Counted from the stretch's first letter, positions 49,305 through 61,367 are shown. The stretch: 64,000 nucleotides of DNA from Guyanagaster necrorhizus (GCF_019112545.1 NW_025064901.1:781691-845690), one strand, 5' to 3'. The notes: generated by a model from the letters alone, not told the origin. A program made the numbers and translations.

Positions 49305-49957
49305 AAAGAGAAAAGAAGTAGAGAAGAGGGGAAAATAACAAGCAAGCAACTCACCTCTGTATTCAAACCTTCTAGCTCACTATAGTCAGTTTTTGAAATA
49401 ATAGTTTTTGAGTTCTATTTTGACTTAGTGATTTATTTAAGTTGCTTTGTCACTTAAAAGGATTGGATTGGAATATTAATTGTATTTTAGGTTTCAGATT
49501 AATTTGAATTTCAAACTATAAGAGTTTCAGCATCAGAATACAAGTTCTTTAATTTTGAGGACTGCTAACCAGCCAAGAGTGCAGCTAGTTAAGTCTAAGT
49601 GCTTGATAGACTTGGTATTTGAGTTTTTTAGATCTTGAAATATTCTAAGTTGATTTGGAGCACAGTTGCATGTTGATCCTAAGTCCTAATTATACTTAAA
49701 CATTGCAATAAGCTACTCTCATGAGTATTGCATCTTAGAAAGCAAGATAAAGTTAAATAACTGTCTTTATTGATCTTTTTTTTTTGATTTTATTTAAGAC
49801 TGCAAAAGTGCTTCTATTATACTTAAAACAACTAACCTCAATTGTATTTGGTGATAGTGTATTGAGTGGTTAGATGTTGGTGTTTGAGAGTTCATTCCTC
49901 ATTCACCTCTTTTAATCACTTAGCTATTACTAAGCATATCACTAGTGAATAGTTGGC
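49305..49957 (-). mobile_element. F2, truncated inverted copy of the F repeat
   Basis: The minus strand starts GATATGCTTAGTAATAGCTAAGTGA at about 49957-49935 in pieces and follows F1 (9891 to about 10540) collinearly, including the GAATGAACTCTC, CTATCAAGCACTTAG-like and GAAGCAAGTGACCCACC-like blocks. It lacks the second half of F1. Left of about 49305 no similarity remains. It is inserted in the gag of element J. Confidence 0.72.
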
Positions 49958-51250
49958 TTTCTCAGTCTTTTGGCTATGGGTAATATAGAAGGTTGTCAGC
50001 TCAGCACATGAAAACAGACATCAAAAGACTGAAGTGGATGTGAATCAGATTGATAGTGTTATATAAATAGCTCATCTTAATTGGATAGAAGACATGCTCA
50101 ATGTTGATTGAAGTTTGAATCATGACTGAATACTGTAAAATATCAATTTTTTTCTGATCATCTACTATTAAATACTTCTTACTCAGAAGAGTTATTCTCC
50201 AGGTGATGTCTCATAGAATTCTCACTACTTGCTCCTGGAATATATGGTTAAACTCCTTCTGACACTCCTGGTATATCTCCTTCAGGAACTATTCCTTGTC
50301 CTATTCCTCTTTCCTTTCTTTTAGAAAGGCCTTAGATAGGATAGTTATGAACAGAGCTTTTTGTGCTTTTACTGTTGCTGAAGAGTTATCAGCTAGATTC
50401 AGGCTTAGCAGGAGGCTGGTCTCAAGATTGGAAAGATCCAGTGACAGGTTGTCTATTCCTATCTCAGAGTTCTTCTGCTGCCTCCTTCAGTTGGTCATAA
50501 TATTAGTGGAACTGATCAAGGAACTGATCATTTCTAAATAGTTGAGCAACTCAGCCTTCAAAGAATCATCAGAGAGTGTTATCACTGATATAGACAGAAT
50601 CAGATCTTTTAGTTCTGTAGGCAAATAGAGAGATGTCATATGCAGTTGAGAGTAGTGTGTTGAATCTACCAGAAATGAGCTCTGACCAGTGATGTCTTGA
50701 TTATAGCAGTCATTGTAGCTATGTCATAGCTCTTTCATTGCCTCATATAGGTTTCTCTGCTGATGCTATTATTGTTGAAGTTGATGTTTGTAGAGAGGTC
50801 TGAATTATAAGAGCTCTGGATTTTGGGAGTGGAGTCATAGATAGAGCCTTAGTCTGAAGCCAGTTTGATAGTATCATCAAAAGGGTCTTGAGCATAATCT
50901 TCAACTTCATGCTCAAAAGGAGCAGTGGAAGAGTTGAGAGAAGACAGAGTGTTTTAGAAGTTGTCAGAGAGATCATCAGTAAGGCCAGCTAGAACAGGAG
51001 AGAAGTGTGTCAGAATTCTATAGACAGCATTTTTGCTGCTTAACAGAAAGGCTGTCTTGTCAGAGTGATCTTGGCAGATACTGAAATCAGTTGATTCAGC
51101 CAGCTTCTTTCTTTTGTACTTCTTCAGAAACTTTTTGAGTCAGTTATCTAAGGATGGCTTTAGGTACAGGCCCATCTGTAGGTTCATCAGGGTTTTAGAG
51201 AGGGTCTGCTGAAAGATTATGAAAGAAAAGGATGGATGAGACATCTTGTG
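49958..51250 (-). pseudogene. gag fragment of element J (minus strand, broken)
   Basis: Read leftwards from 51240: MSHPSFSF, an N-terminal region, an open 77-codon stretch (50976-50743), and near 50150-50060 a MIQTSINIEHVFYPIKMSYLYN block. The last corresponds to RFNIQLMPWMLSIAPSQAIYMA in the D gag. It is cut by F2 at 49957. The remainder of J (knuckle, pol) is not found to the left. Confidence 0.6.
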
Positions 51251-51711
51251 ACTCTAAACACATGATAAACTAACACTGTGTTAAATTTGCACAATTACAT
51301 TAAAGTCCACTTTAGTGTGAATGGAGTAGTGTTTGATTAAGGCTGCATAAGATAGACTCAAAAGAAAAAGAGTAGTATAAATAAACTTTAGCTTGAAGCT
51401 GGTCTACTATAGTAAGAGCTACACTACTTATATATATTTTTGTATGCAATAAATATAGTTCCTACTAATTATGCATTTCTATACTACAGTGCTATAGTAT
51501 TTGGTTGTCAAGTATAAAACAATAAGGTATTATCTATTAATGAGACATCTATTATATGTTGAAGAATAATAGTGTGAGTTACCTTTTGTGGTTAAGTAAT
51601 CATTCCATGCTGGTTGACAAGCACTTTAGATAAGATAGATACTCTGATAAAATAAGATCAAAGATAAAATAATCAAGATAAAAGATAGGAAAAAAAAAAA
51701 GAATTATAATA
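51251..51711 (-). repeat. 5' LTR of element J (inner end slightly truncated)
   Basis: The minus strand starts TATTATAATTC at 51711 and shows the CTTATC/ATCTATCTTATCTA region. The TATA-like TATATATAAG is at about 51435, with CAGCTTCAAGCTAAAG near 51400. It is the same family as K's 3' LTR but inverted. The outer flank from 51712 is integrase of K, so J lies within K. Confidence 0.8.
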
Positions 51712-51945
51712 GATATTGAGAACTATATAAAGATCTGTGAAATCTGTCAACACACTAAGTCAAGCATTCAGGTGAAGGCAGCTCCACTCCATCCAAATAT
51801 AGTACCAAATGCATTATAGACATACATATCCATTAATATAGTCATTAGTCTTTCTGAATGCCAAAGCTATAATATTATCATCATTATAGTCAACTGTTTC
51901 TCAAAGGCTATCATATCAGTCACATGCTCAACAGAGTTATCATTG
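51712..51945 (+). pseudogene. integrase fragment of element K, left part
   Basis: It encodes DIENYIKICEICQHTKSS (the second half of the HHCC zinc region) and SINIVISLSECQSYN, then SKAIISVTCSTEL, matching integrase of C and A. It is split at CATTG by B3 and resumes at 59909. Confidence 0.82.
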
Positions 51946-52443
51946 TGTTATGCACATGCTGCTGGCCTCCATGTCACCTCAACCAACTATAAATCCAATC
52001 ACACTACCCACCAGACTCTGGCCACTTCTCATTACCTACCAATTTTATTTCACTATTATCATTTCACATCTGTATTTTACATTGTAATATCTAGACCCTG
52101 AACTTGGTAGTAAATACTGACACCAGAACCCAATGAAACCTGATTCGAAATTAGCTATCATTAGTTTATAAAGCCATGTACATCATCATAACTACTCAGT
52201 TCAAATATCAACTTAGATAAGCCATCTACACTTTGCACTCACTTCCACTCCTCCCTACCTCATCCATCAGATTCCACTCTGAAGGATATTTCTATTCACT
52301 TCTCTAATGGAACTCTGTTCTGTCCATCCAGATCCTTGGGCTCCGACTCAAAGATGACATTGCTAATAGCTTCATCGATGCCCACACACTCTGCCAGACC
52401 CCATGTGTGCACTCAAGCCTACTTGATTGGCACATTCCTAACA
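51946..52443 (+). repeat. 5' LTR of B3
   Basis: TGTTATGCACATGCTGCTGG to TCCTAACA. The TATA region is decayed (GTTTATAAAGCC near 52165). The start motif reads AGTTCAAATAT near 52198, two transitions away from the perfect form in B2. The post-LTR motif ATATTCAAACT (52446-52456) is intact. Confidence 0.94.
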
Positions 52444-52482
52444 GTATATTCAAACTCAAACCCTTGAGTCGAAAATTTTATC

Positions 52483-53904
52483 ATGTCCACCACATTTACC
52501 CAATCTACAGAAATCGATCCCAAACAAACCTATCCAAACATGTTTTCTATAGAAGACATTCCAGCCTCTGCCTCAAAGGAACAACCAGGCCTTTTCAGAT
52601 CAGCCTCCAGTAGAGGACAACCTTTCTATAGGGAAACCTACTATCACTCTAGCTTCATTGTCTGCCAACCTAATTACAATGACTCCCCTAACTCTTTCAA
52701 TGCTACCAGTATCCCAACTAATAAGGCCCAAAGGGCCAGCCTGATGTATGGTGCCCGAACTGACCCTCCAATAGACCTCTTATCCCTGGGCAACCTGCAT
52801 GGAAATCCAGACAGCCCAGACTCAGAGGGCAAAGATGAAAACACCTCTACTCATACTCCCATTCAATAGAAACCAGATGGCAATCCACTAAACCCTTTTC
52901 CAGAAGGGCCAGGAGGACCAGGAGGACCCAATGACCCAGGCAGCTCTGATGGCTCTGCTGGAAGTAACAATTCAAACCAGCAGGACATATTCCTAGAATT
53001 TATGAACCTGTTACAAGGAGTCTTCACTTCCCTCAACAAACCTAAACCAGCCACTATCCATACCAAGATCAAGGAACCAGAATTATTTGATGGCTCTGAC
53101 CCTTATAAACTGAAGGCTTTCATTGTCTCTCTTCAGTTGAATTTCAATGATAGACCTACTATGTTTGCAACAGATGCTAACAGAGTTAACTATGCTATTT
53201 CATTCCTGGCTGGCACTGTGCTTAACTGGTTCGAACCAGACATTCTTAATCCCAATCTGTGGAATCCACCAGCCTGGCAATTCTCCTATGCAGCTTTCCT
53301 AGATGAGCTTCATAGCAACTTCAGCCCCTTTGATGATATTGGAGATGCTGAAGATGCATTAGAACACCTTCAGATGCATGATGGAGATCAGATCATGAAG
53401 TATATAGTCTAATTCAACTAGTATGCTTCATAAATTGGATACAGAGATAACTCCCTCTGTCATGCTTTTTACTGTGGCCTCTGCACTCATATCAAGGATG
53501 ACATGGCACACTATGGGAAGCCAAACAACCTTTGTAATATATGCTTCCTCGCTCAAAAACTTGATGCTCACTACTGGACCTGGAAGACTGAAATTACCTG
53601 TGAAAACTGGAACAATAAATTTTCCAGCCTCAAATCTAAGAGGTCTAACACATCTTCCTCAGACTCTAGCTCCACACCGAAACCTACCACCCCTAAGCCC
53701 TATGCTGATAAGCTAGGCAAAGATAGCTATCTTACTCAGGAAAAAAAAGACTGCAGGTGCTAGAACAACCTTTGCATGTTCTGTGGAGCCAAACACAAGA
53801 CTAAGGACTGCAACAAGCAGAAGGCAGCAGCCTCTACCAAGAGTTGTGCAGCAGAAGTTGACACTGCTCCTATAGAACTGGCCCCAACAGAGTTGAAAAA
53901 CTAG
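52483..53904 (+). pseudogene. gag of B3 (single frame, premature stops)
   Basis: A 473-codon frame from ATG 52483 (39 nt after the LTR) to TAG 53902. Internal stops at 52867 (TAG), 53410 (TAA), 53419 (TAG), 53431 (TAA) and 53761 (TAG) sit where Gln is expected, each a C to T change in CpA. The capsid block FIVSLQLNFNDRPTMFATDA is near 53115. The knuckle CMFCGAKHKTKDC (C-x2-C-x3-H-x4-C) is at 53773-53811. The next frame (pol) lies at -1 relative to gag and overlaps its end, so a -1 frameshift is the likely way Gag-Pol is made. Confidence 0.9.
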
Positions 53905-53924
53905 AAAGCAATCCTGTTCCCTTC

Positions 53925-56900
53925 ATGCAAGTTCAAGGTTGTATTGACTCTATTCACACACTGGAGGTCATCACTCTCAATGCAATATCCCTTTCCAACC
54001 ACTCCTTCCACATCCCCCTCTCAGCAGAATTACCAACTACCACAGAACCTGATGGTTCTCCAACTTGTATCATTTTGCATTTTCTTACCCTAATTGATTC
54101 TGACTCTAGCCACTACTTTGTTGACACTAAGTATATAGCTGCCAATGAAATTCCCATTAAAACCATCTCTAGTGTGCAACTTCAATTATTTGATGGCTTC
54201 ATTGGGAGCCATATATCTCAAGTCACAATCATCCCCATCTGTTTTCCATCTGGAGACACCTTCTTCATCGACTTCTATGTCACTCCTCTGGATTCATCTT
54301 GCAATCTTGTCCTAAGATACAACTGGCTCTTCTGCTACAATCCACTGATTGACTGGGCTGAGAACAGTATCATTTTCTGCCCAAGCTACCAAGACCTCAC
54401 TCCAACCAATTCTGCAGCTCCCACTGCATCCCAGGGACTTCCATGCCTACAGGATAACAGTTCACCCCTCTCCAAGCCTCCCAGCTCAAATCTGGGACTT
54501 CTGTGCCCACCAAACTCCATCAGTCCAACTCCTAGGGCTTCACCCCATTCCAAATCGACTCTGGGTAACCAGCAGACTCCATTCCCATATGAACTCATCT
54601 ACTCCTATCCTCCCTCAGAGTCTTTTACTATGAAAGCACACCCAAAGATCTCCATCATATCCACTGCCACATTTGTCCAAACCAATGCAGAAGAAGGCAC
54701 TCAGCAGTTCACACTGCAGCCTTTCTTGTCTAATATTGAAGCCAAAGCCACATCCATGGAACCAGCAGATCTTTCATCAGTGCCAGTAGAGTACCACAAT
54801 TTTGCAGATGTCTTCAGCAATACCCTCTCTGAAAAGCTACCCAAACACAGGCTATATGACCTCAAAATCAACCTTGAGAAAGGAATATCTCCACCACTTA
54901 GCTCTATTTATTCTCTCTCAGAATCTAAACTCAAGGCTCTATGAGAGTTTATTGATGATAATCTGTGCAATGGGTTCATTACTCTATCTCGCTCTCCACA
55001 TGAGGCTTCAGTTCTATTTGTCAAGAAAAAGACTAGTGAACTCCAACTTTGTGTCGACTATTGTAGTCTAAACAAAATCTCCAAGAAAGATCGCTATCTC
55101 CTCCCTTTTATTTCTGATCTCTTTGACTCCGTCTGCTCCATGCACATCTACACCAAGCTCAATCTTAGGCATGCCTACCATCTCGTTCACATAGCTAAGG
55201 GGGATGAATGGAAAACAGCCTTCCAGACCCATTACAGCTCCTTCAAATGGCATGTCATGCCTTTTGGCCTCACAAATGCTCCAGTGGCATTCTAATGATT
55301 TGTGAATGATATATTCTCTGACATGCTTGACATATCAGTAGTGGTCTACCTCGATGACATCCTCATATATTCTGACAATCCAGAAGATCACCAGAAACAT
55401 GTTCATGAGGTCCTATGCAGGCTTAGAGCTAATGGACTCTATTGCAAGGGCTTCAAATGTAAATTCAACCAAGACTCCATAGAGTATCTAGGCTACATCC
55501 TATCACCTGAAAGACTTCGCATATCAGAAGAAAAAGTCAAGGCCATTGTTGACTGGCCAGTGCTGTGAAAAGTCAAGGACATCCAATCTTTTCTCAGCTT
55601 TGCCAACTTCTACCATCACTTCATACATGAATATAGTGATATTGTCATTCCCCTTACATGACTCACCCACAAGGGAACTCCATGGAAATTTGATAACAAA
55701 TGCTTGACCACCTTCAATAAGTTGAAACAGGCCTTTACACATGCTCTCATCCTTACTCACTGAGTCCCCGATCAAAAGATAGTGGTGGAAACTGATGCCT
55801 CCAATTATGCTATTGCAGCTATCCTCTCTATCTACCTTAAAGATAGTGAAATTCACCCAATTGCATTCTGCTCCCAAAGCCTCTACAATGCTGAGCTCAA
55901 CTACAACATCCATGACAAGGAGCTCCTGGCTATTTTTGAAGCTTTTAAACATTGGTGGCACTACCTTGAAGGCTCTGCAGACTCCATCGATGTTATAACA
56001 GACTACAAGAACCTTGAATACTTCACCACCACTAAGATTCTAACCTGCAGACAAGTCTGCTGGTCTGAATACCTATCCTAGTTCAACCTAGTAATATGTT
56101 TCTGCTCTGGAAAACTTAGTGGAAAACCAGATGCACTCACTAGATGATAGGATGTCTATCCTAAAGAGGGGAATAGCCAATATGCCCAAGTCAACCCTCA
56201 CAACTTCTGACTCATGTTCACCCAAGAACAACTTTCTGCATCACTCCATGCAACCTATCTTGAAGGCTCTACCCTCCAAGCCAGTGCCATCATAGACATT
56301 GACAAGCTTCACATCGATATCAAACAAGCACAATCTTCTGACCTTACATCCTCCAACAGCCTCCATCAGGCTAAGGCCACTTTGGAATCCTCCTCCTCTC
56401 AGTGGTCCATTGATGAATCAGACATCCTCTGCTTTGAAGGCTATATCTATGTTTTAGAGTCCAGAGATCTCCATCTCTATATACTACAGAACAATTATGA
56501 CCATATCTTGGTAGGCCACTTTAGTCAAAACCAGACATTGAAACTAGTCCAGCAGAACTATACCTGGCCAAAGATGCATGAATATGTCTGACACTATATT
56601 AAGCTCTGCACAGTTTGTGGACATAATAAGGCACCTAGACACCACCCCTATAGGTTACTCAAACCTCTGCCAGTTCCTGAACAGCCATGGGATTCCATTT
56701 CCATAGATTTCATTGAACAACTACTAGACTCCAATGGATTCACCACCATCTTAGTAGTCATAGACTGAGCTAGCAAGCAAGCCATCTTCATTCTCACTCC
56801 TGACACCATTAACTCTGTGGAGCTCATCCAACTTTTCCTTATCCATGTATTCTCCAAACATGGAGTACCCAGTCACATCACATCTGATCACAGCTCTGAA

Positions 56901-57797
56901 TTTGTCTCCTAATTTACTTGCACCTTAGCCATGGCTCTTGATATGGAGCTCCACCTTATCTCTGGTTACCATCTGGAGGCCGATGAACAAACTGAATGGG
57001 CAAACCAAACTCTGGAACAGTATATCTGTATCTACTGCTCCTACCAACAGGACAACTGAGACACTCTCCTACCTATTGCTGAATTTGCCTACAACAATAC
57101 CCTTAACATATCTACTGAAATTTCCCCATTTTTTGCTAATAAGGGTTACCACCCTAACATCACCATTCACTCTAAAAGGAACATCACCTCTGCTTAGGTC
57201 TGAGATTTCATAGTCAACCTTGACAAACTTCATCAATTACTGAAGGATGAAATTTCTGAAGCTCAGTCTCACTACAAGATCCAAGCAGATAAGCATTGGA
57301 TTTCAGCACCCCCATTCACAGTGGGAGACAAGGCCTACCTCAGCTCCAAATATATCAAAACCACCTGCCTGACCAGAAAATTTTTGGAAAAATACCTTGG
57401 TCCTTTCAAAATCATAGCCTAATCTAGTACCCACTCCTTTACCCTGAGGCTTCCACCAGATCTCTGATCTATTCACTCCATCTTCCACATGTCACAATTA
57501 GAACCTATAGAAGAAAACACCATTCCTAACCGAATCCAACCACCATCGCCTCCAGTCAAAGTCGACAGAGAAGAACATTTTGAAATAGCTTAAATCCTCA
57601 ACTCTAAACTGGACCACCAGTTCTGCTGCCCACTATTGTACAAACTCCAGTGGCTAGAATATGAAGATACCAATGAAGAATTTGCTTGGTTACCAGCCTC
57701 TGAGTTCTCCGCTAATGAATTCATTGAAGAATTCCACCACCAATACCCAGGCAAACCAGGACTCTTGTCCAAAGTCATTCAAACATCCTATTCCTAA
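53925..57797 (+). pseudogene. pol of B3: protease, RT, RNase H, integrase, chromodomain (single frame, nonsense-mutated)
   Basis: One 1,290-codon frame without indels. Order: retropepsin (DSDS at 54096-54107, normally DSGS; B2 keeps Gly), Pro/Ser linker, and RT (LFVKKKTSELQLCVDYC near 55015; intact YLDD at 55347-55358). RNase H follows (VETDASNYAIAAIL near 55785, HDKELLAIFEAF). Integrase has HHCC around 56510-56630 with CTVCGHNK, and catalytic Asp in SIDFIEQLLD and ITSDHSSEF, Glu in ANQTLEQY. A chromodomain-like segment KLQWLEYEDTNEEFAWLPAS is near 57645-57705. About 20 stops come from Arg CGA, Trp TGG and Gln CAG/CAA codons. It would copy and integrate the element if repaired; as it stands it is dead. 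Confidence 0.93.
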
Positions 57798-57968
57798 TAC
57801 AATGCTACTCTGGACACCACCAGCACCCCACCTTACCATTTCAATTCTAACCACTAATTACTACCATTTCAATCACTCTTACACTTTCAAATCAAAATCT
57901 TGTATTTACATTTTCTTTCTCCACTATCAACATCCAATGCTCTTTTCTATATACTTCATACAAATATT

Positions 57969-59280
57969 TTACAAAAAAGTGAAACCTGATAGGCCTGCAC
58001 TGAAACCCAAACTCTCCCTCCACTCCTTGAACTCCTCTATATCCTCATCCAGCCTCTTCAACATCGCCTCCTGAAGATTCTTCACCTCCTGATCCCTCTC
58101 ATCCTTGAAAATCAGTTGGGTCTTCTTCCAGGCCTCCACCTCAGACTCTAAAAACAGCTCTGAAGGAGATGACATATCATTGGAACCATAATTGTCTTGA
58201 AGACCTGCCACAGTACCACAAACATCTGCCACCTTGTCTACTAACTCATCCACATGACACATCAACTTGCATATCAATTTTGAAAGTTGGTGGAGACCAG
58301 CAGAGACCTTCACACTGCTGATCACCTCACTTGTGGTGACACCCTTGTTAAATGAACAGACAGTTTTCTTGATCTTGCAGCAAGAGCAAGTCTGCCCTTG
58401 ACCAGCACCTTTGGTTATCAGTTGTGCATAACACCATATGCTATCTTGATGACAACACACACAACTCCCTGAAAATAAAAGCTAAGTTAAGCCATGAAAG
58501 AAAACCAAGACACTTACTTTCACCATCCAACAATTTTTCACCTCCCACCAGTCCTGCCACTTCCAACTTCACCTGCTTTTTGGGGCTAACAACCACCTCT
58601 GTCCCACTACTATCCACTATGCTCCTCGATCTGAACTTACATTTATAGCTTTTCTCTATTGGACCCACTACCCTTCTCTTCCTCTCTTGCACCTTCTTCC
58701 TCCTCTCCAGAGTCCCCTCAGATTTCTCGGACTTATTGTCCCTCTCAGTCTCCTTGTTCTGCTCATCACCAGACCCTGGAGGTGCAGGATGAGCCACCTT
58801 CTTGAAGTGAAGACCAGAGCCAGGACCAAACCGTTCTGTCAACACTTGACACAGCCAAAAATCAACAGCCTTTGCAGGGGTCATTTGCAATCCATCCTCC
58901 ATAACCATCCCCTCTGGCTCTACCTCCTCAGTTTCAGCCCTTGCCACTGCCTCCATGGCCTCCCTCTCTTCAGCCTCTCTCTAAGCTGCCTCTCTCAACA
59001 CCTCCTCTATCTCCTTCATCCACCTCTCCACAGCCTGCCAAACCTCCTCCCTCTTCCTCTCCAATTCCTCCCTCTGCTCTTTTTTTTGTGACTCTCAGGC
59101 CACATGGTCTACCTGAGCCCTCTTCTCCCACTCCCACTCCTCTTGCCATTCCAAATGGCTCTCTACAGCTTCTGCATATTCCTCCTCTATGGTTCACCAT
59201 TCCAGATGAAACAATTCCTTGGCCTCTTCAGGGCCATCAGGGGTGGACCCCCTCACCAGAGGCTTGAGAGTGTGTGAGTG
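57969..59280 (-). pseudogene. antisense spliced gene of B3 with two C-x2-C-x6-C motifs
   Basis: Minus strand, convergent with pol (171 nt between the ends). Exon 1 (about 59280-58518) encodes RGSTPDGPEEAKELFHLEW, then long Glu/Arg coiled-coil-like stretches, then TPAKAVDFWLCQVL and a Lys/Arg-rich block (ERRKKVQERKRRVVGP). Three stops lie in its first third; 58956-58518 is open. Intron 58517-58469, 49 nt: GTAAGT donor, GGCTTAAC branch, TTTTCAG acceptor. Spliced exon 2 stays in frame: SCVCCHQDSIWC, then TCSCCKIKKTVCSFNKG, then HQLSKLICKLMCHVDELVDK. It is open to the stop at 57969. The motif pair looks zinc-binding, similar in spacing to half of a Zn2Cys6 unit, but this is inference. The start codon was not identified. 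Confidence 0.8.
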
Positions 59281-59410
59281 ATGACATAGGCAAAGATGGT
59301 GGTTTCAGTTCAAGCTGCAAAACTCCCACAGCCACCAACAATTTTCTATGTGGCCCCACTAGCCATTGAGATCTACGCTCTTGAAGGCAAGAATGCTAAG
59401 GGGGGGATAC

Positions 59411-59908
59411 TGTTACACACATGCTGCTGGCCTCCATGTCACCTCAACCAACCATGAATCCAATCATGCTACCCACTGAACTCCGGCCACTTCTCATTAC
59501 CTACCAATTTCATTTCACCATTATCATTTCACATCTGTATTTCACATTGTAATATCTAGACCCCGAACTCGGTAGTGAATACTGACACTGGAACCCAATA
59601 GAATCCAACTCAGAATTAGCTACTATTAGTATATAAAGCCATGTACATCATCGTAACTACTCAGTTCAAAGATCAACTTGGATAAGCCATCTATATTTCA
59701 CACTCACTTTCACTCCTCCCTACCTCATCTGTCAGATTCCACTCTGAAGGATATTCCTATTCACTTCTCTAATGAAACTCTGTTCTGTCCATCCAGATCC
59801 TTGGGCTCCAACTCAAAAGTGACATTGCCAATAGCTTTATTGACACCCACACACTCCATCAGACCCTGCACATGCACTCAAGCCTACTCAATTGGCATGT
59901 TCCTAACA
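59411..59908 (+). repeat. 3' LTR of B3
   Basis: It follows the purine tract AAGGGGGGGATAC and starts TGTTACACACATGCTGCTGG. It ends TCCTAACA at 59908, followed by CATTG. It has the same 498-bp length as the 5' LTR. Confidence 0.94.
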
Positions 59909-60898
59909 CATTGGAGAGATAGGTGAAGATTCTATGAGATAAGGTGTATGCCAAGTATAATATGCCTCAAGTGATAATTTCAGATTGAGGACTACAGTTC
60001 ATCTCTAAGTTTATAATAGATCTTTATCATCTTTTTCAGATCTGAAGCAATACTTTGACTGCTTATCATCTACAAATGGATGAACAAATAGAGCAAGTTA
60101 ATCAGAAGATTAAAAAATATCTCTAAATGTTCATCAACCATTGATAGAATGACAGAGCTAACTGGCTTCTGCTTGTAGCCTTTCCACACAATAACCAAGT
60201 ATATTCTGCAATAAGCAAAACACTGTTCTTTGTTAACTGTAGGTGACATCTCCATATCATCAGCTTATCCTGATGCTCCACCATGACTTTTGCTTCTATA
60301 TTATTTGCAGATCAGATAATCAAGATTCATGAAGAAACAAAGTCTGCTCTTAAAAAGGCCATTGCTATAATAAAATATTAGTATGCTAAGTATCATTGTC
60401 TCACTATTCAATATGCTGTCAGAGATTGGATGTGGTTGGATACAACTAACTTACATCTCCTATACTCTAAGAAGAAACTCTCCAACAAATGCACTGGATC
60501 CTTCACCATCACAAAAAAGGTCAGAGCCTCTGCTTATCATCTCACACTCTCTATAATCTGAAAAGTCCACTCTGTCTTCAATAAATCCCTTCTCTCCTCA
60601 TACACATCTCCTAGCATTCTCTAATCAAAAAACTCCTCTGTCTTCTGAACTACTTTTTATTGATGATAAAGAGCATTATAAAATTGTTCAGATTCTCAAC
60701 CATCAACTCTATAAAACCTGTGATCATTGGAGCTTAAACTCTAATATCATTGTCAAATACCTAGTCAAATAGAAGGGTTATGGCTCTGAATCCAATCAGT
60801 GAATCAGCAAACACAATATGAATGCTACTAATACTATTTATGACTATAAACACTCTCTTAATTAAGCCATCAGAATGATGGTCTTAATAGAGAGATAG
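59909..60898 (+). pseudogene. integrase and chromodomain of element K, right part
   Basis: It continues the split integrase: DEVYAKYNMPQVIIS, AYHLQMDEQIEQVNQKIKKYL (catalytic Glu region), then the C-terminal domain. A chromodomain-like YLVK-stop-KGYGSESNQ-stop-I lies near 60755-60805. It ends next to a decayed polypurine tract before the LTR. Multiple stops. Confidence 0.82.
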
Positions 60899-61367
60899 TA
60901 TTATGATTTTCTCTTTTATCTTATCTTTTATCTTATCTAATCTTATTATCTTATCAGAGCATCTATCTTATCTAGAGCACTTGTCAATCATGGGATGATC
61001 ACTATGACTACATTGGGAATCCTGCACTACTATTCCAGAATGCATGATAATACCTCATCTATAAATAATATCTCATTGTCTCACTCTTGATGATCAGACA
61101 CTATGACACTATAGTACTGATATGCATAATAAGTAAGGACTATATTTATCTGTCTTGAAAACATATATAAGTAGCATAGCTCTTGCTGTAATAGATCAGC
61201 TTCAAGCTAAAGTTTATTCTATGTCACTTTCTTCTCTCAAGCCTAACTTGCAATAGCCTTGAATGACACTGCTCAAAACACAATAAGTGGACTCTAATGT
61301 GGTTGTGCAAACTTGACACAGCATTAGTTTATCATGTGTTTGAGTCACATGTTAAACAGGTCTAACA
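60899..61367 (+). repeat. 3' LTR of element K
   Basis: 469 bp, TATTATGATTTTC to TCTAACA. The TATA-like CATATATAAG is near 61160, with CAGCTTCAAGCTAAAG about 30 nt later (61198-61213). It is followed by GATTG (61368-61372), the right side of K's target duplication. The left side is not in the window. Confidence 0.87.

Larger units (their letters stand above)
51946..59908 (+). mobile_element. B-family Gypsy element B3, full length
   Basis: Two 498-bp LTRs (51946-52443 and 59411-59908) and a perfect target duplication CATTG (51941-51945 and 59909-59913). It is inserted in K integrase. The 7.96 kb hold gag, pol (protease, RT, RNase H, integrase, chromodomain) and a convergent antisense gene before the 3' LTR. 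Both gag and pol frames are free of indels from end to end, so nearly all damage is nonsense by transitions. It is the reference copy for B1 and B2. Confidence 0.96.

Noticed and set aside
40552..51711. H (3' LTR) and J (5' LTR) as the two ends of one minus-strand element
   Set aside because: Flanks differ (GAAAC in B1 versus GATAT in K integrase), B1 does not resume after 51711, and LTR lengths differ.
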